The position numbers were made by a program, and so were the translations under genes. Below, piece by piece: positions 46,686 through 58,582 of a stretch of 64,000 nt of DNA (within the stretch, counting starts at the first letter, position 1; every line of letters starts with the position of its first letter). The DNA lies in NCBI GenBank assembly GCA_030490835.1, contig CM059971.1, positions 6,244,007 through 6,308,006 of the forward strand, written 5' to 3'. This DNA is from Annona cherimola (lineage: Eukaryota > Streptophyta > Magnoliopsida > Magnoliales > Annonaceae). The notes below the pieces were generated by a model. That model made no database searches, had not been told where the DNA came from, and saw nothing but the letters and a program-made list of their open reading frames with translations.

Positions 46686-46953
46686 TAGATTGTGTTTGAG
46701 TCCTTCAATAAATAGAACATTTTCAATACATGCATTTGAAATTCCATAGATGTTTCCTTTACCTTTTATTTTACCTTTTTCGTTATTTTCGAAAGCTACT
46801 GTTCCTTCATTACATGGGTTGATCTTATGAAATAGTCATTTTTCTCTTGTCATGTGTCTTAAGCAACCGCTATCCATAAACCATACATTATTGGCCTTAG
46901 CTTTAAGGCAAACCTGCAAAAATTGAGTTGAGTAGAGCTCATCCTTTTGGTAC
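46686..46953 (-). pseudogene. aspartic protease region of the Copia element
   Basis: Minus-strand translation shows NNVWFMDSGCLRHMTREK with the DSG active site at about 46866-46874, then an in-frame TGA at 46836-46838. Sequence then resumes in frame towards integrase (IKGKGNIYGISNACIENVLF). A one-base shift relative to gag lies just before it, near 46945. The protease is thus cut off from both sides. Confidence 0.8.
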
Positions 46954-48750
46954 CTATTTTATGGGTCCGTTTGGGTTAGTTAACCTTTGAAGTTTGAGTT
47001 GATCCATCTTTGATCCCATAAAGCCAATGCATTTTGGCATCCAAACCAATTTAGCACCTCGTTTTTGCAGTTTTATTAGTTTACATTGATATATCTTATG
47101 TCCAAACTTGTTGCAGAAGTTACAAGCTCCCAGAAGTCTAGAAATAGGGAGCCATTTGGTAATTTGTTCATTAGTTGGTCTTTTTGTCCAAACTGTTCGA
47201 TTTATTTTAGTAAAATTGGTTTTGATATTATTTCTTGGAGCGTTAGTTTCAGTTTGTTCAAGTGCATTGTACCCAAGTCCTTTCTTGCAAGTTTGAGTTG
47301 TCATTTTTAAGAACATTTTTACATTTTCTCCTGGATTAGAGAACTTGTCAAGAGATTCATTTAATGATTTATTCTTATTTTTAAGTTTTTCTAATTCATT
47401 TTCTAAGGTATTCTTTTCATCTTTTAACTTGTCTAATTTTTCAGCAAGTTTACCATTTACAATTATTACTGCATCACATTGTCTTTTCTTAATTGTAAAC
47501 TTATTTTCTAATTTCTTTATTTCTTCATATAGTGAATCATAAGCTTGTTGAAGTTCCTCTAATTCAGCACATTTAAGACATTCATTTGTAGAGAAATTTA
47601 AAAAGGATTTCTGTTTGGAGGTTACCTCTTGACTACTCGTGCAGTCCGTTGAAGTGGCTTGATCCTCCAAGGTTTCCATTGCTGTAAAGCATATGTCGGT
47701 GTTTGCTATGCAACAAATTCTTGCACAATCTACTTCGCATTCTTCACTTGAGGAGCTATTCGTTGTAGATTCTTCTTCATTTACGTACATGTCTCTTCCT
47801 TTGTTTCTTTGAAATCTTTTGTTGTCGCCTCGATCTTTTCTTTGTTCCTTTGCCTTGTTTTCTTCGGGCGTTGGACATTGGGCTTGCATGTGTCCCGAAC
47901 CGCCGCATCGGTAACATTTTGTTGTTTCTTTTTTTTTCTCTGTGGAACTTCTTTCTTTAAAATTTCTGAAATTTCTGCCTTTCCTCACAAATTTTCTGAA
48001 TCGTTTTGTGAGTAAGGCAATCTCATCGTCATTTTGTGAAGATGAAGTATCGTCTGAATCTTGTGCGGCTTTTAAGGCAATTGCTCTTTTTCCTTTGTGA
48101 TGATCTTCATTTCTTTTCTTAATTAGCTCATGTGACATTAATGAGCTAATTAGGTCTTCTAGCTTCAATGTGTTGAGGTCCTTAGCTTCTTTTATCGCAG
48201 TAATCTTTGGAGTCCAAGATTCCGGTAGAGCCCTTAAAATCTTCATAACCTGTTCAGATTCAGATATAGCCTTTCCAAGACCTTTCAAAGCATTAGTAAT
48301 TTTTGAGAATCTAGAAAATATTTCAGAAATATTTTCTGTTTCTAACATTCTAAAATTTTCTAATTCTCCAATCAAAATATTTCTTCTCGTCCCTTGGACT
48401 TGAGAAGTTCCTTCATAGATGGAGGTTAATGTATCCCACATCTCTTTGGCGGTTAAACAAGAGGATACTCTATCATATTCAGATGCCGTGAGAGCACAAA
48501 ATAGTGAATTCATAGCTTTGGCATTGCTCTTCACGATTCTTACTTCATCTTCGGTCCACTTGGAAGCTCTTTCATCGATAAGCAAAGTTACACCATCTTG
48601 GATTGCAATCCAAGAGTCCATATCGGTAGCCATGATGAATCGTTTCATTCTTAGCTTCCAATATCCAAAATTGTTCCCATCAAACAATGGTGGACTAGTA
48701 AAGGATTGACCATCGGCAAATGCGGGAACGGAAGTAGATTGGGATGCCAT
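46954..48750 (-). CDS. gag polyprotein of the Copia element
   Basis: 598 aa. An N-terminal capsid-type region (LFDGNNFGYWKLRMKRFI, then AKEMWDTLTSIYEGTSQVQG) is the UBN2/gag-polypeptide fold of Copia elements. CCHC knuckle 1 is C279-C282-H287-C292 (CYRCGGSGHMQAQC). A predicted coiled coil lies at about 394-468. Knuckle 2 is C543-C546-H551-C556 (CNFCNKFGHKIYQC). The length and the second knuckle with coiled coil fit Sirevirus-type gags. The start is the Met just inside the primer site. The end is a TAG where related elements read Trp in a xWVPK motif, so the ORF was longer once. Confidence 0.93.
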   Translation of the reverse strand: MASQSTSVPAFADGQSFTSPPLFDGNNFGYWKLRMKRFIMATDMDSWIAIQDGVTLLIDERASKWTEDEVRIVKSNAKAMNSLFCALTASEYDRVSSCLTAKEMWDTLTSIYEGTSQVQGTRRNILIGELENFRMLETENISEIFSRFSKITNALKGLGKAISESEQVMKILRALPESWTPKITAIKEAKDLNTLKLEDLISSLMSHELIKKRNEDHHKGKRAIALKAAQDSDDTSSSQNDDEIALLTKRFRKFVRKGRNFRNFKERSSTEKKKETTKCYRCGGSGHMQAQCPTPEENKAKEQRKDRGDNKRFQRNKGRDMYVNEEESTTNSSSSEECEVDCARICCIANTDICFTAMETLEDQATSTDCTSSQEVTSKQKSFLNFSTNECLKCAELEELQQAYDSLYEEIKKLENKFTIKKRQCDAVIIVNGKLAEKLDKLKDEKNTLENELEKLKNKNKSLNESLDKFSNPGENVKMFLKMTTQTCKKGLGYNALEQTETNAPRNNIKTNFTKINRTVWTKRPTNEQITKWLPISRLLGACNFCNKFGHKIYQCKLIKLQKRGAKLVWMPKCIGFMGSKMDQLKLQRLTNPNGPIK

Positions 48751-48784
48751 GTCAATAAGATCTCTTTGGTAAGCTCAAAGACCT

Positions 48785-48796
48785 GCTCTGATACCC
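48785..48796 (-). other. primer-binding site (Met-tRNA type)
   Basis: The minus strand reads GGTATCAGAGC, complementary to the 3' end of plant initiator Met-tRNA and 2 bp inside the 5' LTR. Typical for Copia elements. Confidence 0.9.
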
Positions 48797-49493
48797 CTAG
48801 TTGGTCCCGAGTTAATGGCAAAACCCAAGAGGGGAGGGGTGAATTGGGTTCTTAAAAAATTCTTCGGTAAATTAAAACTTAACCCCTTGAAAGCTTAATC
48901 CCCTTTAATTTAAACAGATAGAGAGCAATGAAATAATGAAAGCAATGAAGTAGACAGTAGGCAAGATTTATAGTGGTTCGAGCAACCTTTCCCTACTCCA
49001 CTCTTCCAAGCTCACACACCGTTGTGACTTGGGTTCCACTATGTATTCCGCGAATACACTTAGTGTCTCCGCTTTTTTCTAGATTCTAGCTCTAGGGGGC
49101 ATACACATATAGAGTATATGCTCTCTTCTAGATTCTAGTTCTAGGGGGCTTATACACTTGATACAAGTAGGTGATGAGTTCAACTCCAATCACAACTCTA
49201 CTTGTAACGTCTTGGTTTGTTACAACAAACTCAAACCAAGACCAATAAAAAAGAGTAATGAAAATAAAGAAGATCTACACTTTACAGAGTTGTGTAGGCA
49301 AGATTGAGCTTGAGGAAGAATTTGTAGAAGCAATCGGTTGTATGTCGTTGAAGCTACTTGCAACTTGAAGCTCGTTCTTCCTTTGAAAGTGTATAGATCA
49401 CTCAAATTTAGAGAAAAGCAAATGGAGCTCTTGTTTGCACTTCTTTTCTCTCTTTAGACAATGTAGTGTATATGTTCTCGTTTGCTTGAGTGT

Positions 49494-49503
49494 CTATTTA
49501 TAG
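49494..49503 (-). promoter_or_regulatory. LTR TATA box (5' LTR)
   Basis: CTATAAATAG on the minus strand; in this copy it would drive the genomic transcript. Confidence 0.7.
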
Positions 49504-49583
49504 AATGGGGAAGATTTGAACGTTATAGAAGTGGTTGGCGTGCAATAAATGTTCCAACGTTCAAAAATTCGAACGTTGCTTCC

Positions 49584-49750
49584 CCAAGTCGCAGGTGGAG
49601 TCGACTTCGTCTGCAACTTGGCTTCCCAAGTCGCAACTGGAGTCGACTTTGTGAGCGACTTCAGTTCCGCATTTCTCAAGTCTGAGTCTGGGTCGACTTG
49701 GTTTCAGACTTGACCTCAAGTCGATCTTAGAGTCGACTTGGGTTGTGACT
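49584..49750. repeat. palindrome cluster 1, 5' LTR
   Basis: Same array as 40476-40640 with a few C-to-T or G-to-A differences (for example CTGCAACTT for CTGCGACTT). Confidence 0.9.
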
Positions 49751-50090
49751 TAACTTGCTCTTGTGCCGAAAACAGTTTGACCCTTTTCCTTTAGCTTGCT
49801 TGGCTTCTTTCTTTGATCATTTTCATTCTGGAATGGCTTCATATATTTGTAGTCTTTGTGAATCTTTGAAGAACTTGTCTTTGATTCACTAGTCTTCATG
49901 ACTTGAGTTTCTTCATCTTTAAATATGTTGGAAGCTGTGCTTTGAACTTGAGAAACTTAAGTTGTCAGTGAGCTTGTATCCTTGGTTTCTTCATATCTTG
50001 AAATACACTTGGAGCTTTGCCTTGGACTTGAGAAGCTTAAGTTGATCTTTGAAGTGAGTCTTGAAACTGCACTTTGAACTTTGAAAACCT

Positions 50091-50415
50091 CAAGTCGATC
50101 TTGGGGTCGACTTCGTCTGCGACTTCACCCAAGTCGCAATTGGAGTCGACTTCGTCTGCGACTTCAGTATTTCGTGCCCCAAAATCAACTCTGGAGTATT
50201 TTTGCCGTCTCAAGTCGATACTGGAGTCGACTTCGTTTGCAACTTGGCTTCCTAAGTCGCAAGTGGAGTCGACTTGACCTGCGACTTGACCTGCTCTTCT
50301 TCTATTTTTAAAACTGGTCGTGGGGTTCAATTTGGAGTCGAAGATGGAGTCGACTTTGGGATCAACTTCACCCTAAGTCGAAGCCCAAGTAGACTTGGAG
50401 ATCGACTTGGCTATT
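50091..50415. repeat. palindrome cluster 2, 5' LTR
   Basis: Same array as 40980-41310; small differences such as AGTAGACTTGG for AGTCGACTTGG near 50389. Confidence 0.9.
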
Positions 50416-50542
50416 TCCTTTCCTTAAACCATTCAACATAAACATTAGTATTCACATTATACTCAAATTTAACTTTGTTAATCATCAAAACTCATGCTTT
50501 GGTCAAATTTGTTTTGTTTTAAACATTGTTTTCAACATTTTC

Positions 50543-51084
50543 TAATTGCACTTAGAGGACAACCATCACATGACTAATCACAGGCTTAAATCTGACTTCT
50601 TATCCAAGCAATGGCAACAAAACCATTCATCGTCTCTAGTGTTGGATTAAAATCCAAAAGCTATGGCGGCACTAGTCATAATTGAATGGTAAAGCCAAAC
50701 CAAACAGCTACAGCCTCGATGATCATCAATTAGAAAATTCGGAAGCAACTTTCTTCTTCATATCTGGCTATTTACATATGCAGATCTGCTGCCGACAAGC
50801 AAGGATTCACCAATAACTTTAGCAATCCTAATTAAAACACCCTGCATCAGTGTCATCTGCATCGTTAATTTTTATCTCAGTACAACAACTTGTCTTCTTT
50901 AGTAGCTATAAACCAAAACAGTAGCTTCACAACCACATCTCCTGTTCAGTTGTCAATAGAGGCAAATCATTGCCCACTCCTCCATTATCTCTAAATTCTA
51001 AATTCATATGAGCAAAAAACTAACAAAAAAGTTAAAAACCTTTGGCATCGATGAGAGTAAATTCACCTTTAACGGTTACAAATT
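50543..51084. other. intergenic, nothing recognised
   Basis: No supported gene; flank of the Copia insertion. Confidence 0.4.
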
Positions 51085-51385
51085 TTGATTCTAATTCTAC
51101 GTATACCCATGCTGTTAAGGATTCATTAAAAGAATCATTAACCCCTGTGAAATGATGAATATGTCATCCTTAATTATGATTTTATAGCTAAAATTCATAT
51201 TATAATGAATATTTAGTAATTCAATATCTATAAAATAATATATTCTTTGAATATGAATCTTTAATTTTAAGCAAAATAGCTTAAAATTATATTAAGAATT
51301 GGGCATATTCATTATTTTACAGTGGGGTTAATGGCTCGTTTAATGGATTCCTAACTGCATGAGCATATATGGAATTACAATGAAA
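51085..51385. mobile_element. foldback element (MITE-like)
   Basis: GTTAAGGATTCATTAAAAGA (51114) and the inverse of TTAATGGATTCCTAAC (to 51355) form arms, continued by ATTAACCCC...GATGAATATG and its inverse CATATTCATTA...GGGGTTAAT. Outer edges approximate; no target duplication assigned. Confidence 0.55.
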
Positions 51386-52493
51386 AAATTCCTAAGTATT
51401 TGAAATATTTTTGAAGGTTTGTGAGTATCATAGAATTATGGATAAAATTCATGAGTATATGTGAAATTTGCCCTTTTGATTGTAAAAAAATTAGAAGTTT
51501 TAATACATCCTGGGCACCCTCAAGGACAAAAAATAATAATAATAAAAAGAAAATTACAATAAATATATGAGAGAATCTCTAAATACCTTGCTCGAATTTT
51601 TAGAGATAAATTTGTATTCTTTTGAATGTGTATTCAATAAATATAGAATAAATAGGCTTCTTAAATTTTTGTATAATAATCCATGCTTCTGGTACTAAAA
51701 TTTTATGATTATTATGTAAAGTACATTCAAATGTGCACATATGATTAATTTGAGAAATTTTTAGAAGAGAAATGCATATGATTAATTTGAAAAGTTTTTA
51801 GAAGAGAAATATAGGTCTTTTGATATTTTATGATAACTCAGGTGCAAATTTCCAAATTTTAAAACATAGGTTGTATATGATAAATAAAATAGAAGTGGCA
51901 AAATGCAAACCCTCCCGCATGCACCAAAATATGGGATGAAAGTCAAACCTTCATATTCTAGTAGTGTGCAAATGACATCCACTTAACGAAATAAATAAAT
52001 GCATAAATTATGTAAATGAGGGGGTAATTATGCCACTGTTAGAACATTATTGGAGTTATAAATAAGTGTTAGTGGTCCATTTGGATCAAAAGAAGTTGAG
52101 AGAAAATTTGAGGAGAAAGAAAGAGAAAAAGAATGAGGAATTGATGGGTAGATGAAGTTAACTCCAACCATTAATCATATTCATCTAGATTAGTTATTAT
52201 TTATTATATATTTTTCTGTTAAGTTCAATAAGGATTAAGAGTGGAGATGAATCTGAACCATTGAATTCGAAATATATATTTCATATTTAAAAATGGAACT
52301 AGTTGTCCCTAAAAATCAGATTTATCAAATTCGAGGTGCGCTCTAGAAGTGATAAAACTTTTCAAAGAAAAGTTTTTAGTGTAGAAGTTTTTAAAATAGG
52401 AGAAAATTATATAATATGAGATGAGTACTGATGATGAGTAAAAAGAATAAAGTTAACATAGAGAGATTAGTTGCAATGTTTAGAAAAATAATA
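51386..52493. other. AT-rich intergenic, no gene
   Basis: Scattered A/T runs. The pair ATATGATTAATTTGA...TTTTTAGAAGAGAAAT repeats at about 51740 and 51777, a small local duplication. No coding evidence. Confidence 0.4.
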
Positions 52494-52775
52494 GTAACTA
52501 GAATAACTTAAGGGCATATTATTACAAGTTTAATTTAATATTTTAGGCCATTTGATTAATGAAACTCATATATATATATATATTTTGATGGCCAAAAATA
52601 CAGGAACAAAGGGTAATAACTATAAAATCCAAAAAAAAAAACAACTAGAATGAATTAAGAGCATGCTATTGCAAGTTTAATTGAATATGTTGAGCCATTT
52701 AATTAATGAAACTTATATATATATTTGATGGCCTAAAATACAAGCAAGAAAGGATAATAACTATGGGAAATTTAA
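52494..52775. repeat. ~146-bp tandem duplication, diverged
   Basis: AACTAGAATAACTTAAG at 52496 and AACTAGAATGAATTAAG at 52642 start two copies. Both continue through CAAGTTTAATT, GCCATTT and a TATATA run to GGATAATAACTAT or GGTAATAACTAT. Confidence 0.8.
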
Positions 52776-52987
52776 AAAAATTTGTGAATAGATGGCAAGA
52801 AGCAAGGTGTAATAATTAATTAGAAAATATTGATCAAATTAATAAATGTGTTGAATAATTTAATGAAATTAAATTATTTAAGGCATACAAATGACTGAAA
52901 AAATAGTGTAATGGGTAAGATTAAAATTCGGAAGGCCTAAATAGGGAAATGTAATATTTAGCATATTGCATATTTTTTTTTAAAAAA

Positions 52988-53267
52988 GGGTGTGTTTGGC
53001 AATATACATAAAATGTCAAGTTAAAACTTTTCAATTTAAAATTTTTCATTCTTCACAACTATCATATTTTTAATTATTTTTTTACCTTTTCCTATATAAC
53101 CACTCTACTTTTCAATCATTTCTACAAAACTATCTATACAACTAATCTATTTATTTTAACTTTATCTTCTTCACTTTTCATCGTTATCCCTATCATATCA
53201 CATCATTTGACAACTTTTACTCTTTAAAACTTTTTATCAAAAATTTTGTCCATTCTCAAACACACCT
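52988..53267. mobile_element. MITE, GTGTTTGG family
   Basis: The left end GGGTGTGTTTGGC is inverted at the right end (CTCAAACACACCT). The interior is the inverse complement of the copies at 9764 and 10211 (ACAACTATC, CAATCATTTCTAC). About 280 bp. Confidence 0.68.
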
Positions 53268-53270
53268 AAA

Positions 53271-53604
53271 GTGTCCGCACATGCATATGCACGTCCAGAA
53301 CACCCACGCCAAAGGGGCTTCCCCACTTTATCTCGTCATTAGAGAGAGAGAGAGAAGGAGAGAGTGCAAGACGGAGAAAGAGAGAGGAGGGGAGAGGAGA
53401 GAACGGGAGAGAATAGAGGAACCCAAACACACCCAAAGTGTCCACACATGCATATGCACGTCCAGAACACCCACGCCAAAGGGGCTTCCCCACTTTCTCT
53501 TGTCATTCCAGAGAGAGAGAGAGAGAGAGAAGGAAAGAGTGCGAGACAGAGAAAGAGAGAGGAGGGGAGAGGAGAGAACGGGAGAGAATAGAGGAAGGGG
53601 GAAG
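53271..53604 (+). repeat. 167-bp tandem duplication with (GA)n
   Basis: GTGTCCGCACATGCATATGC at 53271 and GTGTCCACACATGCATATGC at 53438 start two nearly identical copies. Each contains a (GA)n run and GGGGAGAGGAGAGAACGGGA. The open frames over it on both strands are low-complexity Arg/Glu or Ser/Leu translations, not genes. Confidence 0.92.
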
Positions 53605-56600
53605 AGAAGAGAGGGCTACCGGACTGCCTTGGTTGTTGCCGGTCGTCATCGGTGAAGAAGAAGAGCTTGACATTGCTGCCATCACCATTGCAAGGCGCGG
53701 ACCAAAATTTTCTTCCCAATCTCCATAGGATTTCATCATGCATGTAAGAGATCTTTCTTATTTTGATTATTAGCATGTTATAGGAGTGAATCTAAGTTGT
53801 AAAAATGGAAATCTGAAACGGGTTTAAGCTTCTATCCAAAGATTCATGGCTGACGGTCAAGAATGGGTAAGATGTGAGTGTTTTTGAACCTTTGTCATTT
53901 TCGACTATTCATGCAAAATTAGTGCAAGATCTAAGAAATTTAATTAAGAAAATCACAAATTATATCGTTCAACTGAATCCATTCACGCTCATACAAGGGG
54001 GATGACCATGATTGGTAGGAAACGGGTAGGATTTATGAGAAATTTCGTGGGATTCGTACATGCTTGCTTTGATTCCTAAGGCACTTTTGCATTTTATGAT
54101 TTTTTTCAACACTATACAAGTCAATCTAACCTTAAATAATGAGATTTTTGAATTAATAAAGCCCTAATATATGAACCCATAATTGGCAATTTTTTATAGG
54201 CTTGAATCCGAGTTTCATGTTTCAATTTTCATATGGCTTTTGAGTTTTGTGAATTTTTTAGCAGTATTCAAGATGATTTCAAGTCTACATGATGGAGATT
54301 TTTAATTTATTAAGCTCCAAATTCATGAATGCACGCCCAAAGCATGTATGGGTGTGAATCTAAGTTGCAGGTTGAGTTTAAAATAAGAATGATGTATTTT
54401 AATGATGTTTATAATGATTTTAAGATAGAACAGATTTAATTCATACCCGAATGGTGGAAACTGACAATAGAGGGGTATAAGCATGAGTTTTATAAAACTA
54501 CATGAATATAAGTATTGTGGATTATTAAATTTTTGAAATGTATGTGACTTATTATTTTTTAAGAATGTATGTAAATATTCATACGATTTCAAGCCTTCAA
54601 TTATGAAGACATGGATGACGAGGGGAATTATGAATTTTGTAATTGCGATTTTGATTTTAAATGCAAAGTTAATATAATATCACTATTATAGGCATGATTT
54701 AAATTTATACTAGGAAATTCAACCTATAAATTATAGAATCTCAAATCTACGGATGATAGGCTTGAGTTTTCAAGTGTTCCTTATGATGAATGAAAAAGAA
54801 AACTTTGTTCTCATGCATAATATGCAACCTATGAATTTACCTTAAATAAATGAGACACCTAATTAAAGTAAACATTAATTCATGTATATCTAGTTGAAAA
54901 CTATATGTGGATGAATATAAATGTGTATATTTGAATTATACTCTTGATTATGCATTACAATGCTTTCAAAAAGGAAATTTTATTAAACTAAGATTTGATT
55001 CACATGTAGACCTGGAATTTTAACCATGATGGTGGATAATGATAATAGGGTTAGCTATAATGCATAGAATAGAATTTTTGAATCCTTATATTGTTAAAAG
55101 CCTAGCTAAGAAGATGGATACTATTCAAGCAAGGAATTTATGAGTAATAATTGTACATAATTAAAAGTACAATTTAGAGAACTTTAAAATAAGTTTTAGA
55201 GATGACGAAACACGTTGAAGTTGAATTAATGCTCTAAATGTTATTACGAGTCTATTTCATTGAGTTAACAATGATAATGCATTGGTTTCGTAACTATATT
55301 TGATTTGCAAAAGCATATAACTTTAGTAGAGTTTAACTCATTATATTAGTTATGAGCTTCATTTTTAATAATTTATATGTGCATCTAGTTAGAATTCTTC
55401 AAAGGAAAATCAAAATAGTTAATGGATGCTAAAGATATGACATGATAGCTAGATGCAGTTTTAAAAGGCCATTTTTATGTCGATTTAATGATGCCATAAA
55501 AAATTTCATAGTGTATATTATGAAAATGAAAAGAAATGGAATCCTATGGTTGAGATGTATATGTACAAATATCCTATAAAGGATAAAATCTACACTTTCA
55601 TCATTTTGAAGAAAAGTTGTTAAACTCTAAGTCAAATAGGTTAGATTTAATACTTAAATTAACTTGGTGGTGTGCTTTGATATGAAAATGAAGCCTAAAC
55701 TAAAAATTTAGGTATGCACAAGTATGTATAAGTTATAAATTCATGATATAGTACTTTTGATAAGTCTATATAAATGAGAATGATAGAAGGGAGCCCATGT
55801 TACTATTTTGTAACGAAATGTTCATGTAAATATTGATGTAAAAAAATAAAATACCTTATGAACAAAGGAATTGATCATGTTTTGACTAATGAGACATGAC
55901 TAGGGCAATGATAAAAAGTATAGATACAATAATGAAGATTTAGGTGTAAACAAGATATCAGTCAAAAGCTAACAAGTAAGCTGTAAAGAAATTAGTAGAT
56001 TAGTTGAGATTTTAAATTATTTATTTCATTTTTGAATTGAGTATATTCAAAGAATAAGAATGGTTGCATAGTTTGCTTAGACAAATAATTTGATTCATTT
56101 ATACTCTCGTGAGACTATTTTGATTTCAATTGAATATGTTCATGATGGATTGTATTGGTGTTGCATGCGGTCTTCCAAGTGTTGAATGCTTTTATGTGGA
56201 ATAAGGGGAGTGTTATTTGAACTAGATGACTCATTATTCAAGGATTTTGTATAAGAAATACGTTTAAAATGCTACAGGAGTTGGTTTCCTATATACGACC
56301 CCAAGATGATGACTTAGAAGTCATGGTTAATCTAATTGAGAAACATAAATAGGTTGAATCTCTTAGTTAGGGATCCTTAAACGAGATCAAGAACTTACTT
56401 AGATGTAAAAAAAAAAGATAAGGAAACTTTGTAAAAAAGTACTCAAGTCTAATAGGATTGAATTTCATATCCAAACTTGCTAAAAGAAAGGCATGTAGCC
56501 TAGACATGATGGAGATGATAGATAAAAATGCATGATTATTTAATATTACTCAGAATGTATTCTATTCTCTATGATAGGAAAGGAAAAAGAAAGGTTAGAA

Positions 56601-57960
56601 GAGGAGTAAAAGCAAAAAGGTAAGCAATTCCTACAAGTCCTTTTCAAAAGCTTCATGAGGTAATCCAGTATTTAATAAGTTTTAATTTCATGACTTGATG
56701 TTTGGCATGTATTTAGATTAGTTCTTATCTGTTATTTCGCTTAAATATTTTCATTGACCTGATTTTCAAATATATTACTTTAAATGCATGAACTAAGTTT
56801 TATCAAAATGTTTAGAACAAGTTCTATAACATATGTTATTTATATGCTTTTAGCGACATGACTTTTAAAGGTATTGTTTTAAATGCACTTAACCAAATGT
56901 AGTGATCATGTTCTCATCTTTTGAAGTGGATCATGGGCGTTTTGAAATGGTGATTTCTAAATGTCTAATCTTATATAAAATTGATTATCATGACACGAAT
57001 GATGAAGTCATCTCATATTAAGACTGATGAAAATAGAAAGTCAAATGCATGCATACAAATGATAGGAATTCTTGTCTATCAAGGTTGTTAAAGAGGACTA
57101 CTGTCATTCCTTAATGTTTCCAAGTTGTTGAGAATGAAAAGATTCATGGCGCTATTTTCATGTCAGTGTGGAGATTATCACTTGATAAATGTCATCTACC
57201 ACATAAGGTACAAGTCATATGATAGTTGCACTTCAGCATTCATGACCCAATCATATAGGCACAAGTATAATTGATTGTCGTGCACACGTAAAGATAAATG
57301 TTTTGATGAATCATGAAAAGTTTACTCTCATGTTATTGTCAATCATGAGCAAGTGAAATTGAATGTTTTTACGTATTTTAAAAAGTTTTCTTACTGAGTA
57401 TTTTATACTCATTGATTTTAAAAATCATTGGTGAATGCATATATGGAAGACCAGAATGGAGATTCTTTACTGCCAGTAGAGCAGTGAAGGCATGTTCTTT
57501 AATTTAATTGAATTTCATGCTTGGTTTGCTTCTAAATTAACTTCATTTGGGTACTTGTAGAATACTATGTATTTGGAGTAGTATAAGAATGTTTGTAATC
57601 AAATTGACAACTTAAAATTCTTAGGATAAATTGAGATATTAGTAGAAAGAACGTGGAAGGAATGTATATGATCCACACGTATCTATTATGATTGAATGAT
57701 GTTTATCAGGTCTCTAAAGGAAGCTACTTCTTGAAAGTAGTTAACTCTTCTTCTCAAACCTTCCAAATATAGGCAGTATACTGCTGAATTGTTATTAGGA
57801 ATGAATGAAACCAAGATAAACAAAAAACGTACTGATTTTTAGACATAATGGAAATGCTTTCATCGGTATAAAGATAAAACTTTGCTTTTATTCACAAGCT
57901 CCACTGCTTAAAAGATTTGTAGAGTAAGGACTCATTGTAACGTGCTTGTAAATTTGAAGC
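53605..57960. other. 4.3-kb AT-rich block without ORFs; possible non-coding retroelement derivative
   Basis: After a short GC-richer stretch (53605-53730) resembling a 5' exon ending ATGCATGTAAG, the DNA is AT-rich with no long ORF. At 57391 the phrase TTACTGAGTATTTTATACTC resembles one I associate with LTRs of plant Gypsy elements. Without paired LTRs or domains I leave it unclassified. Confidence 0.3.
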
Positions 57961-57964
57961 GTTA

Positions 57965-58124
57965 CATTAGTTGTATGGTTAGTTGTGTAAAAATCATTAA
58001 AAGTTAGGATAGTTGTATAGAAATATATGAATAAATGATTAAAGAATGGTAACTGTGGATAGTAAAAAATTTTAGATTGAAAAATTTTAATTTAACAAGT
58101 TTTACTTGTATCCAAACACCCCCT
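57965..58124. mobile_element. partial GTGTTTGG MITE
   Basis: GGTTAGTTGTGTAAAAATCA through to TCCAAACACCCCC matches the right half of the family; the left part is missing. Confidence 0.55.
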
Positions 58125-58582
58125 GATTGAGATTAATTTCAATTTGGGGGCTTTTGGTATTTGAGGATGGGCCATGATTAGGGGATGTTATTTGAGACAA
58201 TTATGCCTAAAATTTGATCAAAAGTTAGTCCAAAAAGATTTTATTTCCATAAACAATAAACAAATGATTCTAACCATTGAATCTATCATTTCATGCATAT
58301 TTTAGATAATTCAAATTGTTAGATGTGTAAAATTTAATTTTCCATAAAAATATGATGTTAGATCATATGTATACACCTTGATGGATGGTTAAATTTTGAG
58401 ATTTTTAATTATGCAACTTTAATAGATATATAATTAGAAATTGTAATTAGTTGATCTAGACCGTTTATTTTTAATAAGGAAGGTGCATTGAGAATCCAAA
58501 CCATTGGACCAAAGTTGAATAGGTATATGCCAAGATCTATGTGTTACACCTTTGATTGGAACCGTGATTAATGGTGAGATTG
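58125..58582. other. intergenic, nothing recognised
   Basis: No gene; ends at the target duplication of the solo LTR. Confidence 0.4.

Larger units (their letters stand above)
39742..50537 (-). mobile_element. full-length Copia retrotransposon (Sirevirus-like), ~10.8 kb
   Basis: Two LTRs (39742-41432 and 48799-50537), TGTTG...CAACA-type ends and the 5-bp target duplication TTTTC (39737-39741, 50538-50542) delimit the element. On the minus strand the order is LTR, primer site, gag, protease, integrase, RT, RNase H, accessory ORF region, polypurine tract, LTR; integrase before RT is diagnostic of Copia. Long LTRs, a long gag with two zinc knuckles and coiled coil, and an extra ORF region after pol fit the Sirevirus-type lineage; that assignment is inferred. 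In-frame stops and an RT active-site change show it cannot move on its own. The two LTRs look very similar by eye, implying a fairly recent insertion. Confidence 0.95.
48799..50537 (-). repeat. 5' LTR of the Copia element
   Basis: 1739 bp, starting AGTTGGTCCCGAG (first base changed from T) and ending TTTTCAACA. Longer than the 3' LTR because of a ~47-bp extra segment near 49080-49150, a local duplication of the TCTAGATTCTAG...CTAGGGGGC phrase. Promoter of the element. Confidence 0.95.

Noticed and set aside
53281..53776. Overlapping Arg/Glu-rich and Ser/Leu-rich frames of 75-145 aa
   Set aside because: Translations of (GA)n sequence on both strands within a tandem duplication.
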